A stretch of DNA of 64,000 nucleotides from Oculatella sp. LEGE 06141 (GTDB lineage: Bacteria; Cyanobacteriota; Cyanobacteriia; Elainellales; Elainellaceae), in contig NZ_JADEWO010000024.1 of NCBI RefSeq assembly GCF_015207605.1, positions 28,336 through 92,335 of the forward strand, in the 5' to 3' direction. The translations under genes and the position numbers were made by a program. A model generated the notes under the pieces. It worked only from the letters and a program-made list of their open reading frames with translations, was not told where the DNA came from and did not search any database. Below are positions 27,401 to 34,082 of this stretch, one piece after another. Within the stretch, counting starts at the first letter, position 1. Every line of letters starts with the position of its first letter.

Positions 27401-29563
27401 CCATCTGTTCAAGAAAACCTTGATCAATCGATAGCCCCCATGCCTGAAGGCCAAACGACTGGTCGAGAGGCCAAGGCCAACAACCTTGCTCAAGAAGTCT
27501 TGAGTTATTTGAATACGAACGAGATTGTTTCGCTGGGTGAACTGCGTCGAACATTCGGCGCACCGGACTATGATCCGGAGCGTCCGCTCGACAATCCAGT
27601 TCACCAGGCGCTTAAGAGGTTAAGAGATGAAGGAGCGGTTGAGGTCAAAGAGCAAGATTGGGGAGAACCACGGTTTAGGTTGTCAGAGATGGGAAGAACG
27701 TTAGCTATGGAGGGCGATCGCCAAGTTACCAACCAGCCAGAGCCTGAAACAGAAGCACTGAATGCAGATGATACTCAGCTTTATCCTGCAACGCTTGAAG
27801 CGTATCGGGTCAGATCTCCTGAAGTAAGAAAAGGGGTTATCGATGAGTACAATGGCACCCTCAATCAGTTGGAATCCGTTGAAGGAATGAAAACTCTAGA
27901 GCCTGCAACGGTAGAGGTGCAGGCTTCTCAACCCATTGGTTGGCTGGCTGATGATAGTCGGCTTCTTACTTATGAAGACAAAACGGGTCGAGGTTCGCTA
28001 TTGGTGTTGTCTGAAGAAATGGAGCAATTGGCTCAAATCTTTCAGCAGCCGTTGTTAGAGCCACAGATCCGGCAACAGATTGCAACTATTTTTAAGGATG
28101 AGGTTCCACCAGAAAAAGTGGATGCAGTTGTCGATGCCATTCTCAGTCATCGCCAACGGTTCAATCCGAAACAATCTGAAACTCAGTCACAGGCGAACCG
28201 CTTTCCTGGAGAGGATACCCCTACCATTCGCCACAACTTAGAGAAAAATGGTATTGAAGTTCAGTTTGCGAGTAAGCCAGATGATAAGGCTATCTTTGAA
28301 CATCTCAAGGCTTTAAATTTTCGTTTTAGTGGTCAGCAAGAATTATGGTGGGTCAAATACTCTGAGACCCGTTGGCAGAAAGTTCACGACTATTTTGGGA
28401 TGTCTCCTCAAACCCAACAGTCGGAGGTTACAGATTCTGGCGTTTCTACCCCGTCTACAACGGTGAGCGATCGCCAAGAGCAGACTCAGACTAACGTTGC
28501 AGCAGCGGTGAACCGCTTTTTACAAGAAGCGGGACTGCTTTCCTCCGTTGAACTGACCTCACAGCCTGCTACATCGGATGTGGCAAGTCTTGGAGTCGAG
28601 CCAGAACAGCACGGGCAGGCTCTCCCCATCCAGGATCAATCAATGCCAAACAACGTTGATTCTAGTAAGCGCCCTCAACCTGAAGAGATGCCACACCGAG
28701 CGATCGCTGAAGTGCCTGTAATTGAGCAACCTTCCCCTACTACGGTGGATGAACCCTCTGGTAACCGGGCAGAGGCTACTGTTTCTCCTGAAATGCAATG
28801 GATAAGCGTGAGGCAGGATTTAGTAGAGACCGGATTGCCTGCCCCGTTAATAGATCGCTTGCATGAACGGGGGCTGGTTCGTGCCGATGAGAAGAATCGT
28901 GCTGATTTCGTTCGCCATGAGCTTAGTGAGGCTACCTGGCAACGGGGCAATCCGTCTGAATCAGGCTGGTTTTGGTTGGGATCTGGCAAAGGCAACGTCC
29001 AGCGAGTATTCCTGACTCAATCCCCGGTTGAAGCGTTGTCGCTGGCTATCTTAGACAAAGAGAAACGCCCACCGGATGCCGTCACTGTTTATCTGGCTCA
29101 AAATGAATCAGGGCAATTGCCGCTGAAGGCACTACAACAGGTGCTAGACCAGGGAGGCCGTATTGCACTGGCGTTTGATAATAACCATGCTGGAGAGCAG
29201 AAAGCCTGGGATGTGGCTCGATCGCTGCCAGGTGCGCGACGGATTCAACCAGAGCATCTGGATTGGAATCAGCAGTTACGTTCCCAATCTGAACCACTGG
29301 CGAAGGTCGTACCTGCGTTCAGTGCAGACCAAAAAGAGACATTGCGATCGCTCTGGCGATTTCATTCGGCTGGCAGAGCACAAGGCATGAAGCCTGAGCA
29401 GTTGGCTCGCATCACTGAGATCGCTAAAGCTTATATCCACGGAGAGCCAGTGCCAGAGAAAGCACGAGCTGTTATGCAGCGCGTTTTACATCAGTCTCAA
29501 GTTCAAGCCCAACAAGGGCGATCGCTGCAACAGACTCAAAGGCAAAAGATGGAAGTGGGCTAA
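21479..29563 (+). CDS. Giant N6-adenine methyltransferase / Strawberry-notch-type helicase / Toprim-like protein
   Basis: 2694 residues from TTG 21479 (an in-frame GTG at 21485 is equally possible). Domains in order: a SAM-dependent methyltransferase with motif I VYEPAAGHG (~127) and catalytic NPPFG (~186); a linker; an SF2 helicase with TGNGKGR (~606), DEAH (~727) and SATATKE (~771), the GKGR form typical of Strawberry-notch proteins; long alpha/beta regions; a winged-helix-like part (~2000-2080); and a Toprim-like C-terminal domain (FLTQSPVEALSLA, ALAFDNNHAG). Similar fusions occur on large plasmids and phages and are thought to modify and protect incoming DNA. The linker at about 325-500 is low complexity and is overlapped by a second-frame gene. 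Confidence 0.85.
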   Translation: MSVNSEQRQKLIQIYADHLSSGQRFSTIIEARKLAQPVLGQRVESGTPMAKWVDEVVESAVVRTAQGIVRHAQNSYQAYDQLVDLLERQPSLNVRSSTSVLQQAYSTPVPISYLGSVLAGLSPQHTVYEPAAGHGALLLNCDPAKATVNELNPDRAADLRAQGYEVTEHDAALYQPTTKHDVIIANPPFGRVRGSDGRPRHFEMTGSRRSTSQIDQAIAFKALDAMKDDGRGVLILGGKLTDDESTRSEAYNTLESRSFFKALYDQYRVVEHITVWGALYRKQGAGFPIDLIVVHGRGKSSLSLPAADVPPIYKSFSELKELLPYVEYQRSPSVELPPVRFIPGRLDAETRGRPGAVSSEDSPRLDADGLADLSSVDAIAPAISDFELDESAGRKSGGDTRVDDGSAQPTGGGRTAESIRDESDSDSSTPNTLGLELGGEANRRGSNVDRDVLGREQRDRVPMPDSTPNRDERSPRADGTPRHHHAGELARMPDDERLELISPELQQPQGGVLMEGREERNVLYIPRSNGRSPGTLIPSNMETAAQRALDRVERRRGDIDQFVQDRLGYTSREQLHGVLYAEQIDSLALSFDQQERGMGFLNADQTGNGKGRFGAASIIDAKRRGYIPVFVTQKPNLYNAMLTDLTDIGFPGITPFVTNNNLTLDLDDGRQIKTYANADQELAMLTVAQEGLGAYDAIFTTYDQLQTLKSQEPYRRHFLRTIAPRAVFIFDEAHEAGGSTNDQSWKKRDAAPNRAEFVRSLVNQAAGVVFMSATATKEPAVMDLYARRTEAVNFVDLGSLKSSLKSGGIPIQQYAAVKFVAAGHILRRERSFEGISFEARKVPVDRDVADGISAIMRSIAQFDKEKDKALADLEKEHKKEAKKLSIDNSVGAAGIQSTNFTSLMHNAIDQALLAQKAEATVQDAIQAMKRDQKPIIALASTMDSFIDWYAKENNLEPGDLVDISFTDVLDRYLERSREYLIADHDGLISRERLTDGDLGLEGVEAYEMAKELIETTDLSAIPLSPIDYIKWRLSQEGVTVDEITGRQNILEYDSQGKQRYAKRSAAESKPRNKVKIVNRFNDGSLDVVLLNRSGATGISLHASEKFQDQRQRYMIVAQAERDINQAMQMFGRVNRFGQVVEPQFVLLASDLPAEKRLGAILSKKMASLNANTTASRDSDLSPSDVIDFMNEIGEEIIAELLEGDPGLEAKLSFPSRNLQGESSVELISRVTGRIPLLAIAEQEELYQLIESEVTDLIQQKEALGENPLQAGQLNLDARTVGRMEVIKGEGSGEFGGSVYLEVVDARVPVKPPTQLDVIKLVRESLELAPVSTVDEHRFQEVAAVAKQWGLAQYDQVVQQAEAYKQQALKGKSDPEIERRLHDRITAQLTHIGMVLERFPPGTPIRVESPQGQISDGVITRISPKGHKGSPAAPTNWRVHILTAQAQSLQIPLSKFNTGRTSAVSVAVQEKIWNGTPVYRTFDDRQSERRTTRQIFTGDLLKAHEQYANGRFINYTDNKGMVRQGLIMPASFDIEQDLRQKPVRVPTPDLAKAILNEVTKKRGTLQDKDKTLALKVESVSLFSDGPPKGYIIQTPKASSVGGKYFLNEALQEAVGNEFISISDRMEVKFTADRLDAVLNVLMTEMEAELYVHDDFKQLVRDYLGAEMPTLEIIEEMEKEPYVPYVPEPSQLDISRLEAVYEKRSLHPTLEAHLKTISEGEWDDLAAESGQASEPFRRELDQILEQISDQLYENVPLESAVQKVFNNRKRSTLSDIPERLLQRQAPQPTEPSATPQPNEPKPPTEPQPSTPSIQVESVESEPEPVVVSDRLSVLPSRSQRGGVERSVAKFLADAGISETIMEGESFHLSIENEPYIPLVVERHSVGEDKHLLYLTHYLESHGDKYIDTEMVLKIQNGFLSFQETAVQNPVHGGESRTPDRTFALIFARNISKQGFASAAREAIAAVPVEVVAASTEPSVQENLDQSIAPMPEGQTTGREAKANNLAQEVLSYLNTNEIVSLGELRRTFGAPDYDPERPLDNPVHQALKRLRDEGAVEVKEQDWGEPRFRLSEMGRTLAMEGDRQVTNQPEPETEALNADDTQLYPATLEAYRVRSPEVRKGVIDEYNGTLNQLESVEGMKTLEPATVEVQASQPIGWLADDSRLLTYEDKTGRGSLLVLSEEMEQLAQIFQQPLLEPQIRQQIATIFKDEVPPEKVDAVVDAILSHRQRFNPKQSETQSQANRFPGEDTPTIRHNLEKNGIEVQFASKPDDKAIFEHLKALNFRFSGQQELWWVKYSETRWQKVHDYFGMSPQTQQSEVTDSGVSTPSTTVSDRQEQTQTNVAAAVNRFLQEAGLLSSVELTSQPATSDVASLGVEPEQHGQALPIQDQSMPNNVDSSKRPQPEEMPHRAIAEVPVIEQPSPTTVDEPSGNRAEATVSPEMQWISVRQDLVETGLPAPLIDRLHERGLVRADEKNRADFVRHELSEATWQRGNPSESGWFWLGSGKGNVQRVFLTQSPVEALSLAILDKEKRPPDAVTVYLAQNESGQLPLKALQQVLDQGGRIALAFDNNHAGEQKAWDVARSLPGARRIQPEHLDWNQQLRSQSEPLAKVVPAFSADQKETLRSLWRFHSAGRAQGMKPEQLARITEIAKAYIHGEPVPEKARAVMQRVLHQSQVQAQQGRSLQQTQRQKMEVG
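22452..22979 (+). CDS. Overprinted 175-aa protein nested in the helicase gene
   Basis: A +1-frame gene inside the giant helicase gene, on the same strand. AAGGAA lies about 10 bases before its ATG. The product has a natural globular composition, rich in W, Y, F, L and M (DLMQMDWQTYLALMRSR, LTLWAWSWAERLIDEDR, TWIGMYWEEN), whereas the helicase frame over the same bases is a biased run of G, S, D, R and P. This asymmetry is the mark of an overprinted real gene. Not recognised as a family; acidic, no signal peptide. It may be a partner of the methyltransferase-helicase, or an older gene captured when the methyltransferase and helicase genes fused. Confidence 0.65.
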   Translation: MSNTSDRRPLNFPQYGSFQDVWMPKPEGDQALFLVRIPPDLMQMDWQTYLALMRSRLQFLILSWMNQPGGSQVATHELMTAALNQLEGGEPPSLFVTNQIRTPVPLTLWAWSWAERLIDEDRTWIGMYWEENSEIEYPCPIQRPTEMSDRQELMELHDIITLENWLGCLMTNDSN

Positions 29564-30115
29564 TAATTCCCGTCTCGCTTCCGAACCTTGACGATCGCTA
29601 AAGCATTGAAAAAATAAGGACACCAGGCTAAACACATGAACGAACGCAATTCTGAAACAGACCAATCTGCCAATACAGCAAAACCAACTAATCGTGAGCC
29701 AACATTTGATTTTGCAGCAGACCGGGAAAACCAACGAATCGCTTGGGCTAACCTTGAGCGGATTGAAGCTAACCTTAAGCGAATTGAAGCAGGAATTCAA
29801 ATCGCTAAGGAACACGATCGCAGAGCAAGGGAGTACCTTTCAGATCTTCAGCGCCCCAAGCCAAATATTGAGTGACAAATGTGCTTGTATCCACGGGGAG
29901 CCAGTGCCAGAGAAAGCACGAGCTGTTATGCAGCGCGTTTTACATCAGTCTCAAGTTCAAGCCCAACAAGGGCGATCGCTGCAACAGACTCAAAGGCAAA
30001 AGATGGAAGTGGGCTAATCATATTCCGTCTCGCTTCCAAACCTTGACGATCGCTAAAGCATTGAAAAAATAAGGACACCAGGCTAAACACATGAACGAAC
30101 GCAATTCTGAAACAG
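29429..30115 (+). repeat. Tandem duplication covering the helicase tail and a small gene
   Basis: Bases 29429-29660 and 29883-30115 are nearly identical. Each unit (~455 bases) holds the last ~45 codons of the giant helicase, the intergenic CGTCTCGCTTCC...TTGACGATCGCTAAAGC stretch, and the start of a small gene (MNERNSET). The second helicase tail (29883-30017) is headless and is a pseudogene fragment. Confidence 0.9.
29636..29875 (+). CDS. Small coiled-coil protein (copy 1)
   Basis: 79 residues, paralogous to 30091-30309. The N-terminal 30 residues are polar (MNERNSETDQSANT); the rest is a helical heptad region (WANLERIEANLKRIEAGIQIA) expected to form a short coiled coil. AAGGACACCAGG lies upstream. 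It follows the giant helicase gene by 72 bases and is probably on the same transcript. Function unknown; its retention as two diverged copies suggests it is expressed. Confidence 0.6.
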   Translation: MNERNSETDQSANTAKPTNREPTFDFAADRENQRIAWANLERIEANLKRIEAGIQIAKEHDRRAREYLSDLQRPKPNIE

Positions 30116-30309
30116 GCCGACCTGACAGCACAACAGAATCAATTGACCATCAGCCAAAATTTAACCCTGAAATAGATGACGAAAGACTACGACGTGTTTG
30201 GGCTAACCTTGAGCAAATTGAGGCAGGGCTTAAGCAAATTGCAGAAGGAATTCAAATCGCTGACGAATACAATCGCAGAACACAAAAACACCTTGCAGAG
30301 CTTGAGTGA
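30091..30309 (+). CDS. Small coiled-coil protein (copy 2)
   Basis: 72 residues. The first eight residues and the upstream region are identical to copy 1, but the rest has diverged while keeping the heptads (WANLEQIEAGLKQIAEGIQIA, then EYNRRTQKHLAELE). Divergence that keeps the hydrophobic pattern argues for selection on the coiled coil. Function unknown; possible partner of the helicase or of copy 1. Confidence 0.6.
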   Translation: MNERNSETGRPDSTTESIDHQPKFNPEIDDERLRRVWANLEQIEAGLKQIAEGIQIADEYNRRTQKHLAELE

Positions 30310-30365
30310 TGAATGCGTCACAGTCGAAAAAAATAGCCAACTGGAGATTTTGCAATCACCGTTGG

Positions 30366-30773
30366 CTAAATTAACGAGGTTTGAGTCACTTGTTCCGTTT
30401 TGAACATAGAACCAGTGGCTTTTTTACTGGATTTTACGGTTGGCTTGGGGATGCCATAGTTTGACTGAATTAGCTCCACATTTGTCAAAGGCACAACAAT
30501 GCCCTCTCGTTGAAGAGTCTCTGAGAAACTAGAGGAAGACACGATCGCATTGTCTCCCTCTATGCGAAGCACAACGATGACCCAATTTCCCCAAGCACGA
30601 TGTTTGTTCCAATTGTCTCCTCCTGGCGGTTGCCAGCAGCCATTAGTCCTCCACTGATACACTAATGCTTGTGCTTGTGCTTCAGTTGCATTTGGAGGAG
30701 TGTATTTGTAGCAAGCAACCCTATCTCCAATTTGAATCTTAGTCGTGCCACTATTCATCTCTGCAACCACCAT
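30366..30773 (-). CDS. Hypothetical protein, 135 aa
   Basis: Not recognised. A soluble protein with several beta-strand-like stretches (KIQIGDRVACYKYTPP, NWVIVVLRIEGDNAIV) suggesting a small beta-barrel or SH3-like fold and a basic C-terminus. ATG 30773 overlaps the previous gene's end by 23 bases; ATG 30758 is an alternative with an 8-base overlap. It is the last gene of a leftward run from the TGT-like gene. Confidence 0.6.
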   Translation of the reverse strand: MVVAEMNSGTTKIQIGDRVACYKYTPPNATEAQAQALVYQWRTNGCWQPPGGDNWNKHRAWGNWVIVVLRIEGDNAIVSSSSFSETLQREGIVVPLTNVELIQSNYGIPKPTVKSSKKATGSMFKTEQVTQTSLI

Positions 30774-31068
30774 CTAAAACAACCAATCTGTTTTTTGGAT
30801 CAGTCAGCTGTTCTGAGGGATTAGCCCAAACCTCTGGAAACGACTCGATTTCAACTCCTTCACTTTTAGCGATCGCGGCTACCATTACCAGAGCAGCTTG
30901 GGCACGTTCAGCGTACCCTTTTGCTTGTTTGAGATACAGATTGATGAGTATTGAGAACTCAGCTTGCTCGATCACATCAATCTGTTGAGACAGTTCTTGT
31001 AGTTCGCGGATAGCCGTTTCAATCACTTCTTTGTGCTGAGCGATCGCATTTGTATTGATATCGTCCAT
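30751..31068 (-). CDS. Hypothetical helical protein, 105 aa
   Basis: Start ATG 31068 is chosen because GAAGGAG lies 8 bases upstream; earlier in-frame starts run into the preceding gene. The product is mostly helical (EVIETAIRELQELSQQIDVI, YAERAQAALVMVAAIA), acidic, and unrecognised. It lies 13 bases after the TGT-like gene and overlaps the 135-residue gene downstream, so it belongs to that operon. Confidence 0.65.
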   Translation of the reverse strand: MDDINTNAIAQHKEVIETAIRELQELSQQIDVIEQAEFSILINLYLKQAKGYAERAQAALVMVAAIAKSEGVEIESFPEVWANPSEQLTDPKNRLVVLDGGCRDE

Positions 31069-31081
31069 ACCCTTTTCTCCT

Positions 31082-31855
31082 TCAATCAGAGTTTGCATAA
31101 GGTTCACGGAGAAAGTCAGCGAGTGCTTTCGCATTCTCAATACAACGTTTCTCCCGGTTCCAATCACGAGCAAAGCTAAGCACCCTGGCTGGAGCTTGGC
31201 TGAGCCGTCCCGACCTGGAATGCTTGAAAATGACAGCGCCTTTTCTCGCTCCAACTAGCCAGTGAGAGGAGTCAGCGGAATAGAGGCAATCGGCCAGTTC
31301 TTCGATCGCTCGTTCCCAGCAGAGACCGAAGACATGGAATTGGTCTCCATGCCACTGGCATAACTGCTTGAGATAAGCAAAATTCTGCTCTCGCCGTTCT
31401 TCGTCGGCTTTAATGTCGGCTGGATCTCGATCCCTTCGTTTGTCAACCCGGAGCCAGGGGACACAGCCCCCGATTCCAACTAACGGAGCTTCATCGAGCA
31501 TTTCATGAAGCATGGATTCATCGCTTCCCCACGTCCACACAGGGAGTAGGTTGGCGATTCCCCAATCCTTTAGCAATCGCCACCGAGCAAAGCTCCAGAC
31601 TGGATCGCCAATGATGTCGGGATCTGTGACAAAGGCAAACGGTTGAGTTTTCCACAACTCCATGTAGTCCTCGAAGTCAATGATCTCGACTCCCTTCTTG
31701 AACTGGCGGTAAGCTCCTGAATCGAGGGCGGTTTCAATCTCCCATCCCTGGATGTTTTTCAAATCAACAGGATCAACGAGAACTCGCTGAATCCCTGCGG
31801 CTTGCAACATCGCTACTTCTGATTTGCTAGCAATGCCACTGAAATAGAATTTCAT
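31082..31855 (-). CDS. TGT/DpdA-like nucleobase transglycosylase-fold protein
   Basis: 257 residues from ATG 31855; longer frames would cross a terminator and overlap ssb. The sequence follows the queuine tRNA-guanine transglycosylase fold as seen in phage and plasmid DpdA-like relatives: LDSGAYRQF at the base-binding aspartate, FVTDPDIIGDP, a GIGGCVPW glycine pair, and ADSSHWLVGARKG where the nucleophilic aspartate is expected. DpdA inserts 7-deazaguanine bases into DNA; a tRNA role is less likely on a plasmid. It is shorter than typical DpdA or TGT. No queuosine-precursor genes are in the window, so a precursor would come from the host. Neighbouring PP-loop and methyltransferase genes make DNA modification plausible. 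Confidence 0.6.
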   Translation of the reverse strand: MKFYFSGIASKSEVAMLQAAGIQRVLVDPVDLKNIQGWEIETALDSGAYRQFKKGVEIIDFEDYMELWKTQPFAFVTDPDIIGDPVWSFARWRLLKDWGIANLLPVWTWGSDESMLHEMLDEAPLVGIGGCVPWLRVDKRRDRDPADIKADEERREQNFAYLKQLCQWHGDQFHVFGLCWERAIEELADCLYSADSSHWLVGARKGAVIFKHSRSGRLSQAPARVLSFARDWNREKRCIENAKALADFLREPYANSD

Positions 31856-31875
31856 CAAATTACCTTTTGCTATAC

Positions 31876-31911
31876 AACAAAAAGAGCCACACCTGAGTAG
31901 GCATGGCTCTT
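31876..31911 (-). terminator. Rho-independent terminator after ssb
   Basis: On the minus strand AAGAGCCA (31911-31904) pairs with TGGCTCTT (31889-31882), followed by a T-run. It lies between the ssb stop and the TGT-like start and separates those transcripts. Confidence 0.75.
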
Positions 31912-31937
31912 GCAGTAATGCACCCTTATTTGTTGGG

Positions 31938-32288
31938 TTAGTATTCGTCGCTTGTGGAATCTCCATTCTCCCGTTTAGGGCCAAGCAGTTCGAGTCGATC
32001 GACTCGAATGACTGGTTTCGATCGTTCAGCCCCAGTGCTGCGATCTTGCCAGTAGTCAAATTTGAGTGAGCCAGTGATGCCCACTAAACTACCTTTGCGG
32101 ACATAGTTGGCGGCAATTTCTGCTGTTTTACCCCAGATTTCTAAGCTAAACCAGTCTGGTTCCTCACTGTTACGCCGTCGTCGATCGACCGCAAGCGTTA
32201 GATTACAAACCACCGTGCCTGACTCGAAATACTTCACATCGGGGTCTCTGCCTGCACGACCCACCAGAGTAACCGCATTAATCGGCAT
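31938..32288 (-). CDS. ssb: Single-stranded DNA-binding protein
   Basis: 116 residues covering one OB fold: MPINAVTLVGRAGRDPDVKY at the start, DWFSLEIWGKTAEIAANYVRKG in the middle, and a basic strand RSKPVIRVDRLELLG. This is the SSB family pattern. The tail is very short and ends DEY rather than the DDDIPF-type peptide that recruits partner proteins. It would coat single strands during transfer and replication. It lies 19 bases downstream of a second SSB-like gene, so the two form an operon. Confidence 0.9.
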   Translation of the reverse strand: MPINAVTLVGRAGRDPDVKYFESGTVVCNLTLAVDRRRRNSEEPDWFSLEIWGKTAEIAANYVRKGSLVGITGSLKFDYWQDRSTGAERSKPVIRVDRLELLGPKRENGDSTSDEY

Positions 32289-32307
32289 AGCTGTTTTCTC
32301 CTAAATA

Positions 32308-32934
32308 TTAGAACTTATGGAACTCGAATCCTACCCGTGGGCAGTGGATGGCTGAGTCAATCAGCTCCTCACCATCCACGGTTACGGTTTTGGATTCAAC
32401 GGGTCGCGCAAAGGGAATATCGTCATAGTCCGGCACGTTGTTGCTGGCAGCAGGGTAGGCTGGCGTTTTCGGCTCGGCTGTGGTGCTGCGCGACGGAGCC
32501 GCAGAACGGCCTGGATCTGCCGCCTTGGGCGTAGCAGGTGCCGCTTTTGGTGTAGCTGCCGGGGTGTTACTCGATGAGAGGTTGGCGGCAACGGGTGCCG
32601 TACTCGAAACAATTCCCACATCGGCACCTGCGCCGAGTAAATGGATTCTCTGTGCTGTGAGTTCGGCCCGTTTCTCTTTGAAGCCTTCAGGTCGATCAAA
32701 TGTGATCATGCCCAATCGACCTTCAATGATGACGCGATCGCCCTGATGATATTTCTCTTGAATATCTTGAGCCAAGTTACCCCAACCCACCACCTTGACT
32801 ATTGATGGAGGATCTTCGTCTCGCAGCCCTGAAAATTGAACCGTCATTTCGGCGATGGGAGTTTGATTATTATCTGAGGCGTAACGGAGTTGTGGATCTT
32901 GGATAACCTCCGCCATGAGGATGCAGTTGTTCAT
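32308..32934 (-). CDS. SSB-like OB-fold protein with long alanine/proline linker
   Basis: 208 residues from ATG 32934 with AAGGAG upstream. Residues 1-105 are an SSB-type OB fold (NNCILMAEVIQDPQLRYA, KVVGWGNLAQDIQEKYHQGD, ELTAQRIHLLG), close to the cyanobacterial SSB-like form. Residues about 105-175 are an Ala/Pro/Ser/Thr-rich disordered linker; a short ordered piece follows (DYDDIPFARPV). The DDIPF segment resembles the acidic SSB C-terminal peptide but is internal. Probably works with the neighbouring ssb. Confidence 0.85.
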   Translation of the reverse strand: MNNCILMAEVIQDPQLRYASDNNQTPIAEMTVQFSGLRDEDPPSIVKVVGWGNLAQDIQEKYHQGDRVIIEGRLGMITFDRPEGFKEKRAELTAQRIHLLGAGADVGIVSSTAPVAANLSSSNTPAATPKAAPATPKAADPGRSAAPSRSTTAEPKTPAYPAASNNVPDYDDIPFARPVESKTVTVDGEELIDSAIHCPRVGFEFHKF

Positions 32935-32960
32935 GTTTCTCCTTATCACTTACTATTTCA

Positions 32961-33025
32961 TCGCGTTAACGCGACTGAATTATGCAATCAATAAAGATGC
33001 GATCGCCAATATAGCGATCGCATCT
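32961..33025 (-). promoter_or_regulatory. Promoter and palindromes before the SSB operon
   Basis: On the minus strand TTGCATAATTC (32988-32977) supplies a -10-like CATAAT about 45 bases before the start. Just downstream is the 14-bp perfect palindrome TCGCGTTAACGCGA (32961-32974), placed to act as an operator. Upstream, AGATGCGATCGC (32995-33006) and GCGATCGCATCT (33014-33025) form a 12-bp hairpin with a HIP1 octamer in each arm. Confidence 0.5.
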
Positions 33026-33058
33026 GCTAATAAGACACGCAGTAGATGCCCTGATAAC

Positions 33059-33316
33059 TTAGAACTCGTCTCCATCCACATATCCATGAGCAAATCGGGA
33101 ATGTGGGCCTGTCCCACTCCAGTCCAAATATCCTGGTTTTGTAGTTGGGAGATTTTCTACAAAGGAGAAATACCCGTCTAGATAAGCTCTACTCAATCGC
33201 TGCGGACGCAGCCCATACTCTGCATCTTGCTTGCCCTCAACCCAGTGATTTGGGTTCGGCTCCTCGGAATTGAGCAGTTGTTCAATAACGTTGAGTAGTC
33301 GTTCAATTTCAGGCAT
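33059..33316 (-). CDS. Small hypothetical protein, 85 aa
   Basis: Unrecognised. The N-terminal 25 residues are helical (PEIERLLNVIEQLLNSEEP); the rest is polar with aromatic residues (DGYFSFVENLPTTKPGYLDW). Natural composition and isolation from overlapping genes support it being real. It reads leftward toward the SSB operon. Confidence 0.55.
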   Translation of the reverse strand: MPEIERLLNVIEQLLNSEEPNPNHWVEGKQDAEYGLRPQRLSRAYLDGYFSFVENLPTTKPGYLDWSGTGPHSRFAHGYVDGDEF

Positions 33317-33455
33317 AAGGGAGTCTCATTTAAACGAGAGAAATCGAATGAAGATGTCACCCTATGTCTCGCTTCGGCTCTGCCTACTACTCTGGGTTTT
33401 GGAATTGAATGCCCCTCCACCCAGGCTATTAAGTAACACAACCTTAATATAGAGA

Positions 33456-33513
33456 GTTAACACGCTATTTGCAAGGTGTTGTTGTTTTCTGTCGCCTCAT
33501 TTAGCGTGTTAAC
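33456..33513. promoter_or_regulatory. 12-bp inverted-repeat operator before the alphaCTD-like regulator
   Basis: GTTAACACGCTA at 33456-33467 and its exact reverse complement TAGCGTGTTAAC at 33502-33513 flank the probable promoter of the rightward gene at 33535. A near-perfect Shine-Dalgarno AGGAGGTGATA follows at about 33521. Paired sites 46 bases apart centre to centre suggest repression, probably by the encoded protein. Confidence 0.6.
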
Positions 33514-33534
33514 ATTTCGACAGGAGGTGATAAT

Positions 33535-34065
33535 ATGCCGCCACTGCGGAACCCTGATCAGAAACCAACCGGAGGAACGTTCTCCACGGTTGGAGATGAG
33601 CCGTTGGCGAAACGGGTACGTGGAATTCGTCTGCCTGTTTCCATTGATGAATGGATTCAGGACAACATTCCACAAGAGTCAACTCAGACCTGGCTCAGGC
33701 AAGTCATTGTTGACGCTGTTAAGCGAGAGTCAACGAAAGCCGGAAAACCAATTCAAAGACTCAAGGCCAATCTGAATATGGAGACTTGGCCTTCTCAACA
33801 CCGGGAGTCTCGTCTAAGGTGGTTGCAAGGGTTGCCACCAGAGGTTGACCTTACTAAGGTCAACATATTCCCCGATATGTTTGAGCTAGAGTTGTCAGAG
33901 GCTAAGAGCACTCGCCTTGCAAACCTGCTGGTTCGCCAACATCGCTTTCTTGATCTGAGCGAACTTGCCTCCATGAATGACGAAGCGTTACTGTCCTTGA
34001 ACAATATTGGGACAGAATCGCTGGCAACTATTCGGGCAACGATCCGCACAAATCAACCAGGGTAA
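33535..34065 (+). CDS. Putative RHH-type regulator with RNA-polymerase alphaCTD-like domain
   Basis: 176 residues, the only rightward gene among the leftward cluster. Residues about 30-65 (GIRLPVSIDEWIQDN, TWLRQVIVDAVKRE) resemble a ribbon-helix-helix DNA-binding segment of plasmid proteins. Residues about 130-172 (LDLSELASMNDEALLS, NNIGTESLATIRATI) match the helix-hairpin-helix of the C-terminal domain of bacterial RNA polymerase alpha subunit (N-x-G-x-x-S-L-x-x-I). It has an ideal Shine-Dalgarno and an inverted-repeat operator. It may be a plasmid regulator that docks DNA like alphaCTD; a link with the polymerase-like gene at 34-39 kb is speculative. Confidence 0.65.
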   Translation: MPPLRNPDQKPTGGTFSTVGDEPLAKRVRGIRLPVSIDEWIQDNIPQESTQTWLRQVIVDAVKRESTKAGKPIQRLKANLNMETWPSQHRESRLRWLQGLPPEVDLTKVNIFPDMFELELSEAKSTRLANLLVRQHRFLDLSELASMNDEALLSLNNIGTESLATIRATIRTNQPG

Positions 34066-34082
34066 AGTGGTATGTCTCTTGG

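Noticed and set aside
31856..32059. Upstream extension of the TGT-like gene
   Set aside because: Would run through a strong terminator and overlap ssb by 120 bases; residues lack family similarity.
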